DNA of 59,208 nucleotides from Bradyrhizobium sp. URHD0069 (GCF_000701345.1 NZ_JNIJ01000043.1:1-59208), one strand, 5' to 3'; numbered from the stretch's first letter, positions 43,986-54,187 are shown. Made by a program: numbers and translations. Notes: generated by a model not told the origin, from the letters alone.

Positions 43986-46900
43986 TGGCTCTCAATATCT
44001 CGGCGTGGTCGATCCGAAACCCGCTCCCCTCCATCGTCTTTTCGATCATCCTTCTGGTGTTGGGCTGGGTCAGCTTTACCAAGCTCGCGGTGACGCGCCT
44101 GCCCAGCGCCGACATCCCGGTGATCTCGGTCGCGGTGTCGCAATTCGGCGCGGCGCCGGCCGAGCTGGAATCGCAGGTCACCAAGACCATCGAAGACGGC
44201 GTCTCCGGCGTCGAGGGCGTGCGGCATATTTCGTCGTCGATCACCGACGGGCTGTCGCTGACGACGATCCAGTTCGCGCTCGAGACCAACACCGATCGCG
44301 CCCTGAACGACATCAAGGACGCCGTCACGCGGGTGCGCGCCAACCTGCCGCAAAACGTCACCGAGCCGCTGATCCAGCGCGTCGACGTGATCGGGCTGCC
44401 GATCGTCACCTATGCCGCGATCTCGCCCGGCAAGACGCCGGAGCAATTGTCCTATTTCGTCGACGACGTCGTCAAACGCGCGCTGCAGGGCGTGCGCGGC
44501 GTAGCCCAGGTCGAGCGTATCGGCGGTGTCGAGCGCGAGATCCTCGTCTCGCTCGATCCCGACCGGCTGTCGGCGATGGGGCTGACCGCCGTCAATGTCA
44601 GCCAGAGCCTGCGCGGCACCAATGTCGACCTCGCCGGCGGCCGCGCCGAAATCGGCAAGAACGACCAGGCGATCCGAACGCTTGCCGGCGCCAAGACGCT
44701 CAACGATCTCGCGGGAACGATGATTCCGCTGTTTGGCGGCGGCGAAGTGCGTCTCGACGATCTCGGCACCGTCACCGACACCATCGCCGATCGCCGGACC
44801 TTCGCCCGTTTCAATGGCGAGCCGGTGGTGGCGCTGGGCATCAAGCGCTCGAAGGGCGCCAGCGACGTGGTGGTCGCAGCCGCCGTGCAGAAGCGGATCG
44901 ACGCGCTGAAGGTCGCCTATCCCGATGTCGACCTCAAGCTGATCGACACCTCGGTGGAATACACCAAAGGCAATTACGAGGCCGCGATCTCGACGCTGTT
45001 CGAGGGCGCCATTCTCGCCGTCATCGTCGTGCTGCTGTTCCTGCGCGACATCAGAGCCACCATCATCGCCGCGATCTCGCTGCCGCTGTCGATCTTCCCG
45101 GCGTTCTGGGCGATGGACATGCTCGGATTCTCGCTGAACCTCGTCAGTTTTCTCGCGATCACGCTGTCGACCGGCATTCTGGTCGACGACGCCATCGTCG
45201 AGATCGAGAATATCGTGCGCCACATGCGGATGGGCAAGTCGCCCTATCGTGCAGCACTGGAGGCCGCCGATGAAATCGGGCTTGCCGTCATCGCGATCTC
45301 ACTGACCATCATCGCGATCTTCGCGCCGGCAAGCTTCATGTCAGGCATCGCCGGGCAGTTCTTCAAGCAGTTCGGCATCACCGTATCCGTGCAGGTGTTC
45401 TTCTCGCTGCTCGCCGCCCGCTTCGTCACGCCAGTGCTGGCCGCCTACTTCCTGAAAGATCATCCGCATGAGGACCCGCCGCCGGGTCGCATATTGCTGG
45501 CCTATACCAGGCTGGTGACGTGGTCGGTTAAGCATTACCTCATCACCGTGCTGATCGGCTTCGGCATTTTCGCCGCCTCGATCTGGAGCATCACGCTGTT
45601 GCCGCAAGGCTTCCTGCCGGCGCAGGACAGCGCGCGCTCGCTGCTGGCGATGGAGCTGCCGCCCGGCACGCAGCTCGCCTACACCGAAAAGGTCACCGAG
45701 GAAATCGTCAGCCGGCTGCGCAAGCGGCCGGAGGTGAAAAGCGTGTTCGTCGACGGCGGCCGGGTGCCGCCCGGCACGTTCGAGGTGCGCCGCGCGGCGC
45801 TGATTATCAACTATACGCCGAAGACCGAACGCAAGATCACCCAGCGCGAACTTGAACTCGAGATCAGCCACGAACTCGAAAACGTCCCCGATATCCGCTT
45901 CTGGTTCCTCGACGAAAACGGCCTGCGCGCGATATCGCTTGTGGTCACCGGCGCCGACAGCAACATCGTCAACAACGTTGCCAGCGAGCTGGCGACCCAG
46001 ATGAAGCGCATCCCGCTGATCGCCAATGTGATCTCGGAAACCTCGCTCGACCGCCCCGAACTTCGCATCCAGCCACGGGCGGATCTCGCCGCGCGGCTCG
46101 GTGTCTCCACCGAAAGCCTGTCGCAGACCATCCGCGTCGCCACCATCGGCGACGTCGGCCCCGCGCTGGCGAAATTCGATGCCGGCGACCGGCTGGTGCC
46201 GATCCGGGTGCAACTCGAAGACGGCGCGCGCGGCGACCTGCGGCTGCTCGAGCAGTTGCGGGTGCCGTTGGGTCAGCACGGCGAAAAGGGTGGCGTGCCG
46301 CTCTCCGTGGTCGCCGATATCAAGCTCGACCAGGGCCCGACCAGCATCAACCGCTACGACCGGGAGCGCCAGGCCACCGTGGCGGCCGACCTCGTCGGCT
46401 CGGCGGCGCTCGGGGATGCCACCAAGAAGATCTACGACCTGCCGGTGATGAAAAGTCTGCCGAAGGGCGTCAAGGTCAGCCCGTCGGGCGACGCCGAAAG
46501 CCTCAATGAACTGTCGGAAGGCTTTGCCCACGCCATCACTGCGGGCCTAATGATGGTCTATGCGGTGCTTGTGCTGCTGTTCGGCACGTTCCTGCAGCCG
46601 ATCACCATCCTGTTCTCGCTGCCGCTCTCGATCGGCGGCGCGATCGCGGCGCTGCTGGTGACCGGCAAGCAACTGACGACGCCGGTGTGGATCGGCATTT
46701 TGATGCTGATGGGCATCGTCACCAAGAACGCCATCATGCTGGTGGAGTTCGCGGTCGAATCGATCCGCGAAGGCAACCAGCGCGAATTTGCGATCATCGA
46801 CGCCGGCATCAAGCGGGCGCGCCCGATCGTCATGACCACCATCGCCATGGCCGCCGGCATGATACCCTCAGCGCTGGCATTCGGCGCCGGCGGCGAATTC

Positions 46901-47125
46901 CGCTCGCCGATGGCGCTCGCCGTGATCGGCGGCCTGGTGTTCTCCACCCTGCTGTCGCTGGTGTTCGTGCCGGCGATGTTCATGCTGATGGACGACGTCG
47001 GCGTGCTGATCTGGCGTTTTGCCAGCAGGCTGATCGTGTCGCATGGGGAGACGGAGGCCGCGGCGGATCATAAGCCTGAGCACAAACCGCCGCCGAAGGT
47101 CGTGCATTCGCCTGCGGCGGAGTGA
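43985..47125 (+). CDS. RND efflux permease (AcrB/HAE-type)
   Basis: 1046 residues, inner-membrane proton antiporter. Twelve TM segments in the RND order; TM1 PLPSIVFSIILLVLGW, TM4 with the proton-relay aspartates GILVDDAIVEIENIVRH, TM10 with MGIVTKNAIMLVEFAVE, and porter-domain texts PSADIPVISVAVSQFGAAPA and ALGIKRSKGASDVV. Ends in a charged cytoplasmic tail. Substrates cannot be told by sequence reading. Confidence 0.95.
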   Translation: MALNISAWSIRNPLPSIVFSIILLVLGWVSFTKLAVTRLPSADIPVISVAVSQFGAAPAELESQVTKTIEDGVSGVEGVRHISSSITDGLSLTTIQFALETNTDRALNDIKDAVTRVRANLPQNVTEPLIQRVDVIGLPIVTYAAISPGKTPEQLSYFVDDVVKRALQGVRGVAQVERIGGVEREILVSLDPDRLSAMGLTAVNVSQSLRGTNVDLAGGRAEIGKNDQAIRTLAGAKTLNDLAGTMIPLFGGGEVRLDDLGTVTDTIADRRTFARFNGEPVVALGIKRSKGASDVVVAAAVQKRIDALKVAYPDVDLKLIDTSVEYTKGNYEAAISTLFEGAILAVIVVLLFLRDIRATIIAAISLPLSIFPAFWAMDMLGFSLNLVSFLAITLSTGILVDDAIVEIENIVRHMRMGKSPYRAALEAADEIGLAVIAISLTIIAIFAPASFMSGIAGQFFKQFGITVSVQVFFSLLAARFVTPVLAAYFLKDHPHEDPPPGRILLAYTRLVTWSVKHYLITVLIGFGIFAASIWSITLLPQGFLPAQDSARSLLAMELPPGTQLAYTEKVTEEIVSRLRKRPEVKSVFVDGGRVPPGTFEVRRAALIINYTPKTERKITQRELELEISHELENVPDIRFWFLDENGLRAISLVVTGADSNIVNNVASELATQMKRIPLIANVISETSLDRPELRIQPRADLAARLGVSTESLSQTIRVATIGDVGPALAKFDAGDRLVPIRVQLEDGARGDLRLLEQLRVPLGQHGEKGGVPLSVVADIKLDQGPTSINRYDRERQATVAADLVGSAALGDATKKIYDLPVMKSLPKGVKVSPSGDAESLNELSEGFAHAITAGLMMVYAVLVLLFGTFLQPITILFSLPLSIGGAIAALLVTGKQLTTPVWIGILMLMGIVTKNAIMLVEFAVESIREGNQREFAIIDAGIKRARPIVMTTIAMAAGMIPSALAFGAGGEFRSPMALAVIGGLVFSTLLSLVFVPAMFMLMDDVGVLIWRFASRLIVSHGETEAAADHKPEHKPPPKVVHSPAAE

Positions 47126-47278
47126 GGGGCGGCTCGGAGATTTTTGAGGCGAGCTCGGTACAGTTGGGTTGGAACCGCTGCCGAAGCGCCTAACCGTTGA
47201 TAAACCTAAGGAATTTCCGTGCTCCGGATTGGCGTTTGTAGCACTGCTTTGTATTAGATCAAGCGCAATGGTTCACCG

Positions 47279-48148
47279 TTACTCATGCTTTGGAAGTTCT
47301 GAGAGCCTCGGGATTGTTGCTATCGGCGGGGCGAGAAGAAGCCGTTCGGACGGCTGGTGCGTGGCTGTTACAACCATGCGGTTTGTCCACGTGACGTATC
47401 GGTCGTAGGCGGTCACGGCTTGGTCAGGTAATATAAACAGCGTGCCAGCAAGCGCCGTAATCTCAAGAACCTTTCGGAGACTTGGGAGTTTGGGTTGGCT
47501 GAGTGCGTTGAACGGGTCTTCATCGGTATCGTTGAGCGCCTCCATTTTTCGGTCGAATAGAAGCAGTTCTTCAATCGCCCTCTCATGTCCAAAGTATTTG
47601 AAGTACTGCAAAACAGTGCGAAGGCGTACCAAGCCATTCTTTAACGGGGCTTTCTTCCAACTACCTAGCGGATCGTCTTCCAACGCGCGGAGTGCATCGT
47701 CAATTTTATCAATGAGGTGTAGACGCTCCGGATCACTGACAACTCGTAAAGGCCGATGTCTTCGGGCGGTTTGTCCAAACCACATGAGCGTCCTGATGTT
47801 TGCTTCGGGAAGACAGGACGCCCTCGTGCTGTCCCAAACCGTCACCAACTGCCCCGGCCCGAACAACTTGGCAAAGGATTTCGTAGCGGCCACAACGTCG
47901 TTTCTGAGACTGTCGTCAAGTTCCTTGTCCTGTACCCTCCGAGCAAATTCTTCGACGACGTGTATCCGGTTGCGAAGGACTGACAGCAGTTCAAAGAAGA
48001 TCGGGCCAGCGGGATCAACGTCAAAACATTTCGCAAAGCCGACCAACACATTCTGACCTTTGACCCTATCTGCGTCGAGTATGGCCCTGCCAACATCTGC
48101 AAGCTCCTTAGAGCCATCGGTCAATTCAAATTCTTTCAGCACTTCCAA
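47279..48148 (-). CDS. Hypothetical helical protein of a putative defence cassette
   Basis: 289 residues, highly charged and helical (VLKEFELTDGSKELADVGRA, RNRIHVVEEFARRVQD, LRVVSDPERLHLIDKID), with one moderately hydrophobic stretch near the C-terminus (LEITALAGTLFILPDQAV). No family recognised. Follows the pentapeptide gene by 28 bp on the same strand, so likely co-transcribed. Base composition is less GC-rich than the RND operon beside it, suggesting acquisition. Confidence 0.6.
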   Translation of the reverse strand: MEVLKEFELTDGSKELADVGRAILDADRVKGQNVLVGFAKCFDVDPAGPIFFELLSVLRNRIHVVEEFARRVQDKELDDSLRNDVVAATKSFAKLFGPGQLVTVWDSTRASCLPEANIRTLMWFGQTARRHRPLRVVSDPERLHLIDKIDDALRALEDDPLGSWKKAPLKNGLVRLRTVLQYFKYFGHERAIEELLLFDRKMEALNDTDEDPFNALSQPKLPSLRKVLEITALAGTLFILPDQAVTAYDRYVTWTNRMVVTATHQPSERLLLAPPIATIPRLSELPKHE

Positions 48149-48176
48149 TCCTCACATTTCGTGGACGCCGCGCGGG

Positions 48177-48585
48177 CTAAATCGAAAACATATTGTAAGT
48201 CGCGTGTAACCTCACGAGCTTCGCCGCGTGAGGTCTACGGAAATTCGCGCCGCGACGATCAGCTTCGAAGAAGTTGCAGTTCTGAACGTGGGCAGAGGAC
48301 AAAATGGCATTGCGGAACGTGGCATTAGAAAAAGTGATGTTGATCAACATGCACCCAATCAAAGTGGCCCCGGAAAAATTGGTCCGCGGACATTCCATGG
48401 AGAGACGCTCCGCTAGAAATACAACCAGAGAAGTCCGCCCCTTCTGCGTTTGCATTGCTGAGGTTTGCGCCTGAGAAGTCACGGCCTGCCAACTGACGTT
48501 TCGACAGGTCAGCACTCGCGAAGTCACAGCCGCTCAAATCGGTGGCTCCCGTCTCCAGCAAATTCATGTCGTCAGAATTAGCCAT
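48177..48585 (-). pseudogene. Pentapeptide-repeat protein gene with frameshift
   Basis: ATG 48585 starts a pentapeptide-repeat protein (LSGCDFASADLSKRQLAGRD, FSGANLSNANAEGADFSGC). Near 48385-48400 the repeat pattern stops in this frame (which ends at 48325) and resumes one frame over as TNFSGATLIGCMLINITFSN, ATFRNAILSSAHVQNCNFFE, ending at 48177. One indel restores a protein of about 135 residues. Either a broken gene or a sequence error. Middle gene of the DUF4062 cassette. Confidence 0.7.
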
Positions 48586-48736
48586 CTCTCGCCCCTTATC
48601 TCTTCCGCGCCATACGCACGGCGCGACCGCGTTTCGCTAAACCGCAGGGACGCCGGTCCGAAGCGTCGCGTTCAACACGTGGATCGCTGCAGTGGTAACA
48701 GATTGCCTGCGGCCCCGCTCAGGCAGTTTAGCGGGC

Positions 48737-49726
48737 TCACACGGTTATTGCCCTCAATTTCATAAGTTCGTTCTCACCGTAGGGAGTAAGAGTCCAATAG
48801 CGCTCTCGATCCGTAGGCGCGTGTTTACGGGAGCTTTTGGTGATCAACCCGAGAGCCATCAACTGTATTTTGATGGTGTCGAAAGTATCATCCGAAATTA
48901 TGAACAACTGGGCATCTTCAGGAAAGTTGACCTGTTCATAACGGATAAGTTCCTGAGCAAGGCGAGCTTTCATTTGAGTTTCCGAAGCCTCTTCCATGAG
49001 TATTGGACCCAGCTCAAAAAACAAATTGTTCCACTCAAATAGAAACTGTGCCGGATATTTCGTAAAGGACGTCGGCAGCTCGTAGTACAAAGTTACTGCA
49101 AATTCGGCAGTGCCTTGAGCGTATTTTTCGGTGTTCTTTGGCGCACTCGTTGATACCGAACTTAACTGAGCATTCAGTCGGTCAACCTCCTGTCGCATTC
49201 CTTCCAAAACCGACGGATCAGCGGCCCGGTCTGCGCGGACCCATCCCACTTGCGGATTGCGTTTCGTCTCTGCCGAAATGGATTGGATCACTGTCGCTTT
49301 CAGATCATCCGGATTTTTCCAGAACTTAATGTGCTTGTTCGTTCCCACCTTCTTCTTGAAACTGTTAAGGCGCTCCCTCAATTTGTCATCTTGGTCTGTT
49401 TTGCCGGATGGTATTTCTTCAGGCTTTGCATGAACGAATGCCAACACAGGCTTTCTTTGAGCGACGGCGTGGTCGTATTCCATTTCGGTGTAGCTAACGC
49501 CTGCGTCACTGGTTGTGCCGTAACGCCCCCCGATAACGAGCACATAGTAGTCGCTGTCATCAATGACGCCCTTGATCAGGGCCCATTGGTCGTCGTCGGA
49601 AGCAGGGAAAAGCTCCATTCCCGCCGGAAAGTGGTCAAGGCTCAAGAGAGCCTGCATTACAGCCTGCCGCTCTTCCTGAAGGTCCGTGAAAGTAGAGCTT
49701 ACAAATACCTGATAGCGCTTATCCAT
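48737..49726 (-). CDS. DUF4062-domain protein with C-terminal winged helix
   Basis: 329 residues. The N-terminal ~165 residues are a DUF4062 domain (TIR/SLOG-like fold): KRYQVFVSSTFTDLQEERQA, FPAGMELFPASDDDQWALIK, DDSDYYVLVIGGRYGTTS and GVSYTEMEYDHAVAQRKPVL. A helical linker follows, then a C-terminal winged-helix-like part (TIKIQLMALGLITKSS, YWTLTPYGENELMKLR). DUF4062 domains often act as signalling or effector modules in bacterial conflict and NLR-like systems. First gene of the cassette with the pentapeptide and helical proteins. Confidence 0.8.
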   Translation of the reverse strand: MDKRYQVFVSSTFTDLQEERQAVMQALLSLDHFPAGMELFPASDDDQWALIKGVIDDSDYYVLVIGGRYGTTSDAGVSYTEMEYDHAVAQRKPVLAFVHAKPEEIPSGKTDQDDKLRERLNSFKKKVGTNKHIKFWKNPDDLKATVIQSISAETKRNPQVGWVRADRAADPSVLEGMRQEVDRLNAQLSSVSTSAPKNTEKYAQGTAEFAVTLYYELPTSFTKYPAQFLFEWNNLFFELGPILMEEASETQMKARLAQELIRYEQVNFPEDAQLFIISDDTFDTIKIQLMALGLITKSSRKHAPTDRERYWTLTPYGENELMKLRAITV

Positions 49727-50484
49727 TTGAATGTTTGCCAGCTACAACTATCTTCGAAGAATGTCTGTGTAGCGCCCGGGCGGCGCGCCTTTGCACTATC
49801 AATTAATCAATCTGTCAGCAACCTCAGCGCGCGGTGAAACATAAGCTCTAGTATTGTTTAATCCTAAACGGCCGCGCTCTGAAAGATGTTCAACTTGAAC
49901 CCTCCGGCTGGTCTTCGGCCAGCCACCCTCCCCACTGAAAGGGGAGCGATAGGAAAGCAATGCCGCGAGCTAATCCACATTCACAAGGGTCATCATTCGC
50001 CACTAGGTCGGCGTAGCGCGCCGCCCGATGACAGGCTCCAGCGGATAAACCAGTAATCGCCGACATCAGTCGTCATGCGCGGGCTTGACCCGCGTATCCA
50101 TCGCTCTTCACAAAAAGCTTTTTCGAATTAGATGGATGGCCGGGTCAAGCCCGGCCATGACGAGCGAAAAATTCGACCGCGCTGTGCGCCACATCAATAC
50201 TGATCAATCGCGCCGCCGCGGCGTACTGGATGCCCCGCTGGAGCTGTCATCGGGCTCGCCGAAGGCGAAACCCGGTGGCGGGGCATGACGATGTGGGGAA
50301 ACGCGCGCGTTCCAGGCTTTTCAGCACAGTGGCTTCATCGTTCGACACGGCGCTTCGGACCAGTGTGATGCTGATATTGACTGAAATGCGCCCTCTCGCC
50401 CCGCACACTGAGAATGAGTGGAGAGGGTCTATGCCTGGCCACGGCGGGTGGCAGCCTACGGATGCCGGTCAATAATGTCCGTTG
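49727..50484. other. Long intergenic region with repeats
   Basis: About 760 bp without a credible gene. Contains an AT-richer promoter stretch for the DUF4062 gene (49830-49870), a short GGGGAG-type palindrome near 49926-49950, a reverse REP copy (49989-50070) and GC-rich direct-repeat material to 50290. Confidence 0.5.
49989..50290. repeat. Direct repeat, left copy, includes REP copy 4 (reverse)
   Basis: Shares with 50941-51075 the strings TCATCAT-CGCCAC--GGTCGG, CGCGCCGCCCGATG-CAGGC, TCCAGCGGAT-A-CCAGTAAT, and further on CGCCGCCGCGGCGTACTGGA followed by GCCCCGC and GCGGGGCATGACG. The left copy is longer because about 140 bp are interposed. The two copies bracket the GYD gene. Confidence 0.7.
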
Positions 50485-50778
50485 TCAGATCATCTTGCCG
50501 ACAATCGCCGCCATGTCTGCTGCCGAGAAAGCTCGCAACGATTCGGTGCGGACGTTGCCGAGCGCGCCAATGCTCAAGCTAAGCGACATGGCGGAAGACT
50601 CATCTGGCGCTTCGACGATTGTCACGACGTCATACCGTCCCTGCGTCCAGAAGATGTCCTTCACGGTCACTCCAAACGTCTTCGCCATTTGCTTGAAGGC
50701 ATCTGCCCGCTTCGGGGAATCCTTCGCGTTGCGGATTCCTTGATCGGTGAACTTCGAAAGCACGACATAAGTTACCAT
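50485..50778 (-). CDS. GYD-domain protein
   Basis: 97 residues; ATG 50778 chosen because GGGAGG is 6 bp upstream of it but directly abuts the alternative ATG at 50784. Shows VTYVVLSKFTDQGIRNAKDS, DIFWTQGRYDVVTIVEAPDE and SIGALGNVRTESLRAFSA, as in GYD proteins (ferredoxin-like fold, function unknown). A second, diverged family member is at 57347-57679. Stands alone between two direct repeats. Confidence 0.88.
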   Translation of the reverse strand: MVTYVVLSKFTDQGIRNAKDSPKRADAFKQMAKTFGVTVKDIFWTQGRYDVVTIVEAPDESSAMSLSLSIGALGNVRTESLRAFSAADMAAIVGKMI

Positions 50779-50940
50779 GGTCATCCTCCCTGGTTAGGAC
50801 CCTGTGCAACTTGGCATGAGGAAGTCGTGCTGTGCTTGCCACAGCATGCAGCGTTGATTCATATCATAGTTGGCCCCGGCATGCATGGCCGGAAGGTCGA
50901 CGTCGAGAGGCGCGCGGCGGCCGCTCCATGTTCACAACTG

Positions 50941-51075
50941 TCATCATCCGCCACCGGGTCGGCGCAGCGCGCCGCCCGATGGCAGGCTCCAGCGGATGAT
51001 CCAGTAATCACCGGCATCAGTGATGAATCGCGCCGCCGCGGCGTACTGGACGCCCCGCTTTCGCGGGGCATGACG
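50941..51075. repeat. Direct repeat, right copy, includes REP copy 5 (reverse)
   Basis: See the left copy at 49989-50290. Here the REP core runs directly into ATGAATCGCGCCGCCGCGGC and GCCCCGCTTTCGCGGGGC, which is itself a hairpin. Confidence 0.7.
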
Positions 51076-51170
51076 GCTCTGTGAGAGCGCGCGTATTATA
51101 CGAATGCGGGCGCGCCGGGACGACATGCGATCTGGGAGAACGTGCGCTCTAGCTAGACGCCGCCGCGCCG

Positions 51171-51845
51171 CTATTCGTTCCTTGCCACCGCGGTCAGCTT
51201 GGTCATGTTCTGCAGCAAAATTCGCCCGCGCTGCAGATCCAAGATGCCGTCCTTGCGCCAGAGTTGCAGCTGGCGGTTGACGCTTTCGCGCGCGGCGCCG
51301 ACGAAGACGCCGAGCTGCTCCTGCGAGATGTGCACCTCGGAGCCGAAATCCGACGCCAGCGCGCAGAGCCTTCGCGCCAGGCGAACCGGCAGCGGCTGCA
51401 GCACGGATTCTTCCATCCGCTCGCTCATCCAGCGGATGCGCTGGCACAACAGCTGGATGATCTTGATGGCGACGCGGGGTTCGCGCTCGAGATGGGCGAG
51501 GAAGTCGTCGCGCCGCAGCACGAACAATTCGGTCGGCTCGCCGGAGGTGGCGTCCGCAGTGCGGCTCTGGCCGTCGAGCACCGCGACCTCGCCGAAGAGA
51601 TCGCCGGGGCCGAGAAAATTCAGGGTCAGGCGGCTGCCGTCCGACGCCCCGGTCTCGATGCGGATTTGCCCGCGGCGGACCCCGAACAGGGCATCGCCGG
51701 GATCGCCTTTCTGGAACAGCATCTCGCCGGCGGCCAGATGCTGGGTGTGGCAAAGGTTCGAGATCCGCGACAATTCGTCAGGCCCCAGGTCCGCGAACAT
51801 CGGATTCATCTTCAAAATGACCGCAAATTCGGCCGCTTTGCTCAT
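51171..51845 (-). CDS. Crp/Fnr-family transcriptional regulator
   Basis: 224 residues. Cyclic-nucleotide-binding fold (LAAGEMLFQKGDPGDALFGV, LNFLGPGDLFGEVAVLDGQS), the dimer helix and a C-terminal HTH (VHISQEQLGVFVGAARESVN, RQLQLWRKDGILDLQRGRIL). It lacks the clustered cysteines of oxygen-sensing FNR/FixK proteins, so cAMP or another small effector is more likely. Divergent from the AsmA gene; target unknown. Confidence 0.9.
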   Translation of the reverse strand: MSKAAEFAVILKMNPMFADLGPDELSRISNLCHTQHLAAGEMLFQKGDPGDALFGVRRGQIRIETGASDGSRLTLNFLGPGDLFGEVAVLDGQSRTADATSGEPTELFVLRRDDFLAHLEREPRVAIKIIQLLCQRIRWMSERMEESVLQPLPVRLARRLCALASDFGSEVHISQEQLGVFVGAARESVNRQLQLWRKDGILDLQRGRILLQNMTKLTAVARNE

Positions 51846-52054
51846 TGCAACGCCTTTCGGTTCGAATCATCCAAATCGCGGAACTCGGCTTCGCCTCGAA
51901 CTGTGTCATAAGTCACATAATTTTGCAGCCCTCCCGGACTATTTTTGGCGGCTTTGAGTCGCTTTCGCTTTCCGGGATAAGCTTAATGGGAATAGGCCGC
52001 GCCCGAAGGCGCGTGGCCTGAATTGGGCCGCGAGGGGCGGTTTGGAATGTCGTC

Positions 52055-54073
52055 ATGAGAGCACTGAAAATCGCCGTCGCGGCCGTCATCGTGATCCTCG
52101 CGCTGCTGCTGATCGTCGGGATCCCCTCGGGCTTCCTGACCTCGGCGATCGAGGCGCGGGTCGAACGCGAAACCGGCTATCGGCTGACGATCGCGGGTTC
52201 GACCAAGATCGGCGTGTGGCCGTCGTTGAATGTGACCTTGCGCGACATCACGCTGGAAAAACCTGGGGATCGCGACACCAGCAACCGCGTGACCGTCGGC
52301 CGCGTCGAAGCCGACATGACATTGGCGAGCGTGTGGTCGGGCCAGCCGCACATCACCGAACTCAAGATCGATCGCCCGGTTCTGTATGCGCCGCTGCTGC
52401 GCGAGCGCACCCGCGCGATCGGTGCGCCGACGCCGGCGGGGTCCTCCGCTGACGCCAATGCCGGTTCGCTCGCGATCGATCGCGTGACGGTGAGCGACGG
52501 CGCGATCGTGATGTCCCATCCGCGCGACCGCGTGGAAAACCGCATCGAGGCCATCAACGCCGATGCAACGATCGGCGGCGATCGCCAGATAAAGATCACC
52601 GGCGGCGCCCGCGCCGGCGAGCATCCGCTCAAATTCGCTATCAGCGCGACAGCGCCCGCCCCTCCCGTGGGGCGGCAGAACATTCCGGTCGAACTTACGT
52701 TCGAGGCGCCGAGCGCCTTGCAGGCAACGCTGAGCGCGAAAGCCGAGGTCCGGCTCAACGGCCCGATCGTCTTGATCAACGGCGTGAGCGGTGCGCTCGG
52801 CGACAGCGCGTTCAACGGCTGGGCGTCGGTCGATGTCGCGAGCAAGCCGTTGGTGAAGCTCGATCTCGATTTCCAGCGGCTTAGCCTCGCGATGTCGAAA
52901 GCGCCTGCGGCATCGGGCTCGCAAGAGTCCCAGGGCTCAAAGGATTCTCAGGGCTCAAGACCCTGGAGCAATGCGTCGATCGACGTCACCGGATTGAACT
53001 ATGTCGACGCCCAGGTCAGGATTTCCGCCGCCGAGCTCAATATCGGCGACGCGCGTTTCGCGCCGGTGGCGATCGATGCGGCGATCGACGGCGGCGTGCT
53101 GAAAACTTCGTTTCCAAATCTCGGCACTTATGGCGGCCAGGTGAGCGGCCAGCTCACGGTCGATGCGTCCAGCGGCAATCCGAGCTACGCGCTCTCCAGC
53201 GATCTCACCGGCGTGCGCGCGCTGCCGCTGCTGCGCAGCACCGCCGATTTCGACAAGATCGACGGCAAGCTGCAGGCGAAGATCGCGGTGCGTTCGTCCG
53301 GCTTAAGCCAGCGCGCGATCATGTCGAACCTCAACGGAACGGTGTTCGCCAATTTCCAGGACGGCGCGATTCGCGGCCTCAACGTCGCGCAGATGATCCG
53401 CTCGCTGACCTCGGGCACGTTGTCGGGCTGGCAGGAAGGCCGGGAGCAAACCACCGACCTCACGCAGCTCAGCGCATCCTTCCGCATCGAGAAGGGTCAG
53501 GCGACCACAACCGATCTCACGCTGGTCGGCCCGCTGGTGCGGATGACCGGCGGCGGCACCATCGACCTCGGCGGCAAGACATTGGCGATGCGGGTCGAGC
53601 CGCAGCTGGTGATGACCACCGAAGGCCAGGGCCGCACGAGTGATCCGCTCGGGCTCGGCATTCCCGTGGTGATCGACGGCCCCTGGGCCGAGCCGCGCAT
53701 TTATCCGGACATCGCCGGCGTGCTGGATAATCCCGACGCCGCCTATGCCCGGCTCAAGGAGATGGGCAAGGGCCTGTTCGGACCGGGCGGCGGTTTCAGC
53801 GCACTGGGCGGGTTGGGCGGAAGCGCGCCGGGGGCCGGCACCCCAGGCGCAAACGGACCGGCCGGCGGCAGCGGACAGGCCGATCAGCTCGGCGAGCTCG
53901 GAAAAACCCTGGGCAATCTGCTGCAGCAGGGATTCAGCCAAGGCCGCAGCGTGGCGCCCAACTCCCCCACCCCGGCCGCGCCACCGGCGCCGGCGCAGAA
54001 CGATCCAACGGCGCAAGCCCCCCAGGACAGCGAGCCGATGAACGACCTGCTGCGGCAGCTGTTCAACCGCTAG
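52055..54073 (+). CDS. AsmA-family envelope protein
   Basis: 672 residues. An N-terminal membrane anchor (AVAAVIVILALLLIVGIPSG), then AsmA text: RVERETGYRLTIAGSTKIGV and PSLNVTLRDITLEKPGDRDT, with the C-terminal AsmA_2 part around MSNLNGTVFANFQDGAIRGL, NVAQMIRSLTSGTLSGW and RMTGGGTIDLGGKTLAM. A glycine/proline/alanine-rich tail (about 575-650) ends the protein. AsmA-like proteins help move phospholipid across the periplasm. Single gene. Confidence 0.92.
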   Translation: MRALKIAVAAVIVILALLLIVGIPSGFLTSAIEARVERETGYRLTIAGSTKIGVWPSLNVTLRDITLEKPGDRDTSNRVTVGRVEADMTLASVWSGQPHITELKIDRPVLYAPLLRERTRAIGAPTPAGSSADANAGSLAIDRVTVSDGAIVMSHPRDRVENRIEAINADATIGGDRQIKITGGARAGEHPLKFAISATAPAPPVGRQNIPVELTFEAPSALQATLSAKAEVRLNGPIVLINGVSGALGDSAFNGWASVDVASKPLVKLDLDFQRLSLAMSKAPAASGSQESQGSKDSQGSRPWSNASIDVTGLNYVDAQVRISAAELNIGDARFAPVAIDAAIDGGVLKTSFPNLGTYGGQVSGQLTVDASSGNPSYALSSDLTGVRALPLLRSTADFDKIDGKLQAKIAVRSSGLSQRAIMSNLNGTVFANFQDGAIRGLNVAQMIRSLTSGTLSGWQEGREQTTDLTQLSASFRIEKGQATTTDLTLVGPLVRMTGGGTIDLGGKTLAMRVEPQLVMTTEGQGRTSDPLGLGIPVVIDGPWAEPRIYPDIAGVLDNPDAAYARLKEMGKGLFGPGGGFSALGGLGGSAPGAGTPGANGPAGGSGQADQLGELGKTLGNLLQQGFSQGRSVAPNSPTPAAPPAPAQNDPTAQAPQDSEPMNDLLRQLFNR

Positions 54074-54187
54074 ACATAAGCCGCCTTGTAGCCCAGCAAG
54101 GGGAGGAGGCAGTCCGCCCCGCCCACCCGCTCAAATTGTGCTAGACAGGCTGCGGCTGAGCGCAAACCGCTCGAGGGCGGTGCGCGT

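Noticed and set aside
43793..45223. 476-codon minus-strand open frame
   Set aside because: Antisense to the RND genes; His/Asp/Arg-rich composition typical of a shadow.
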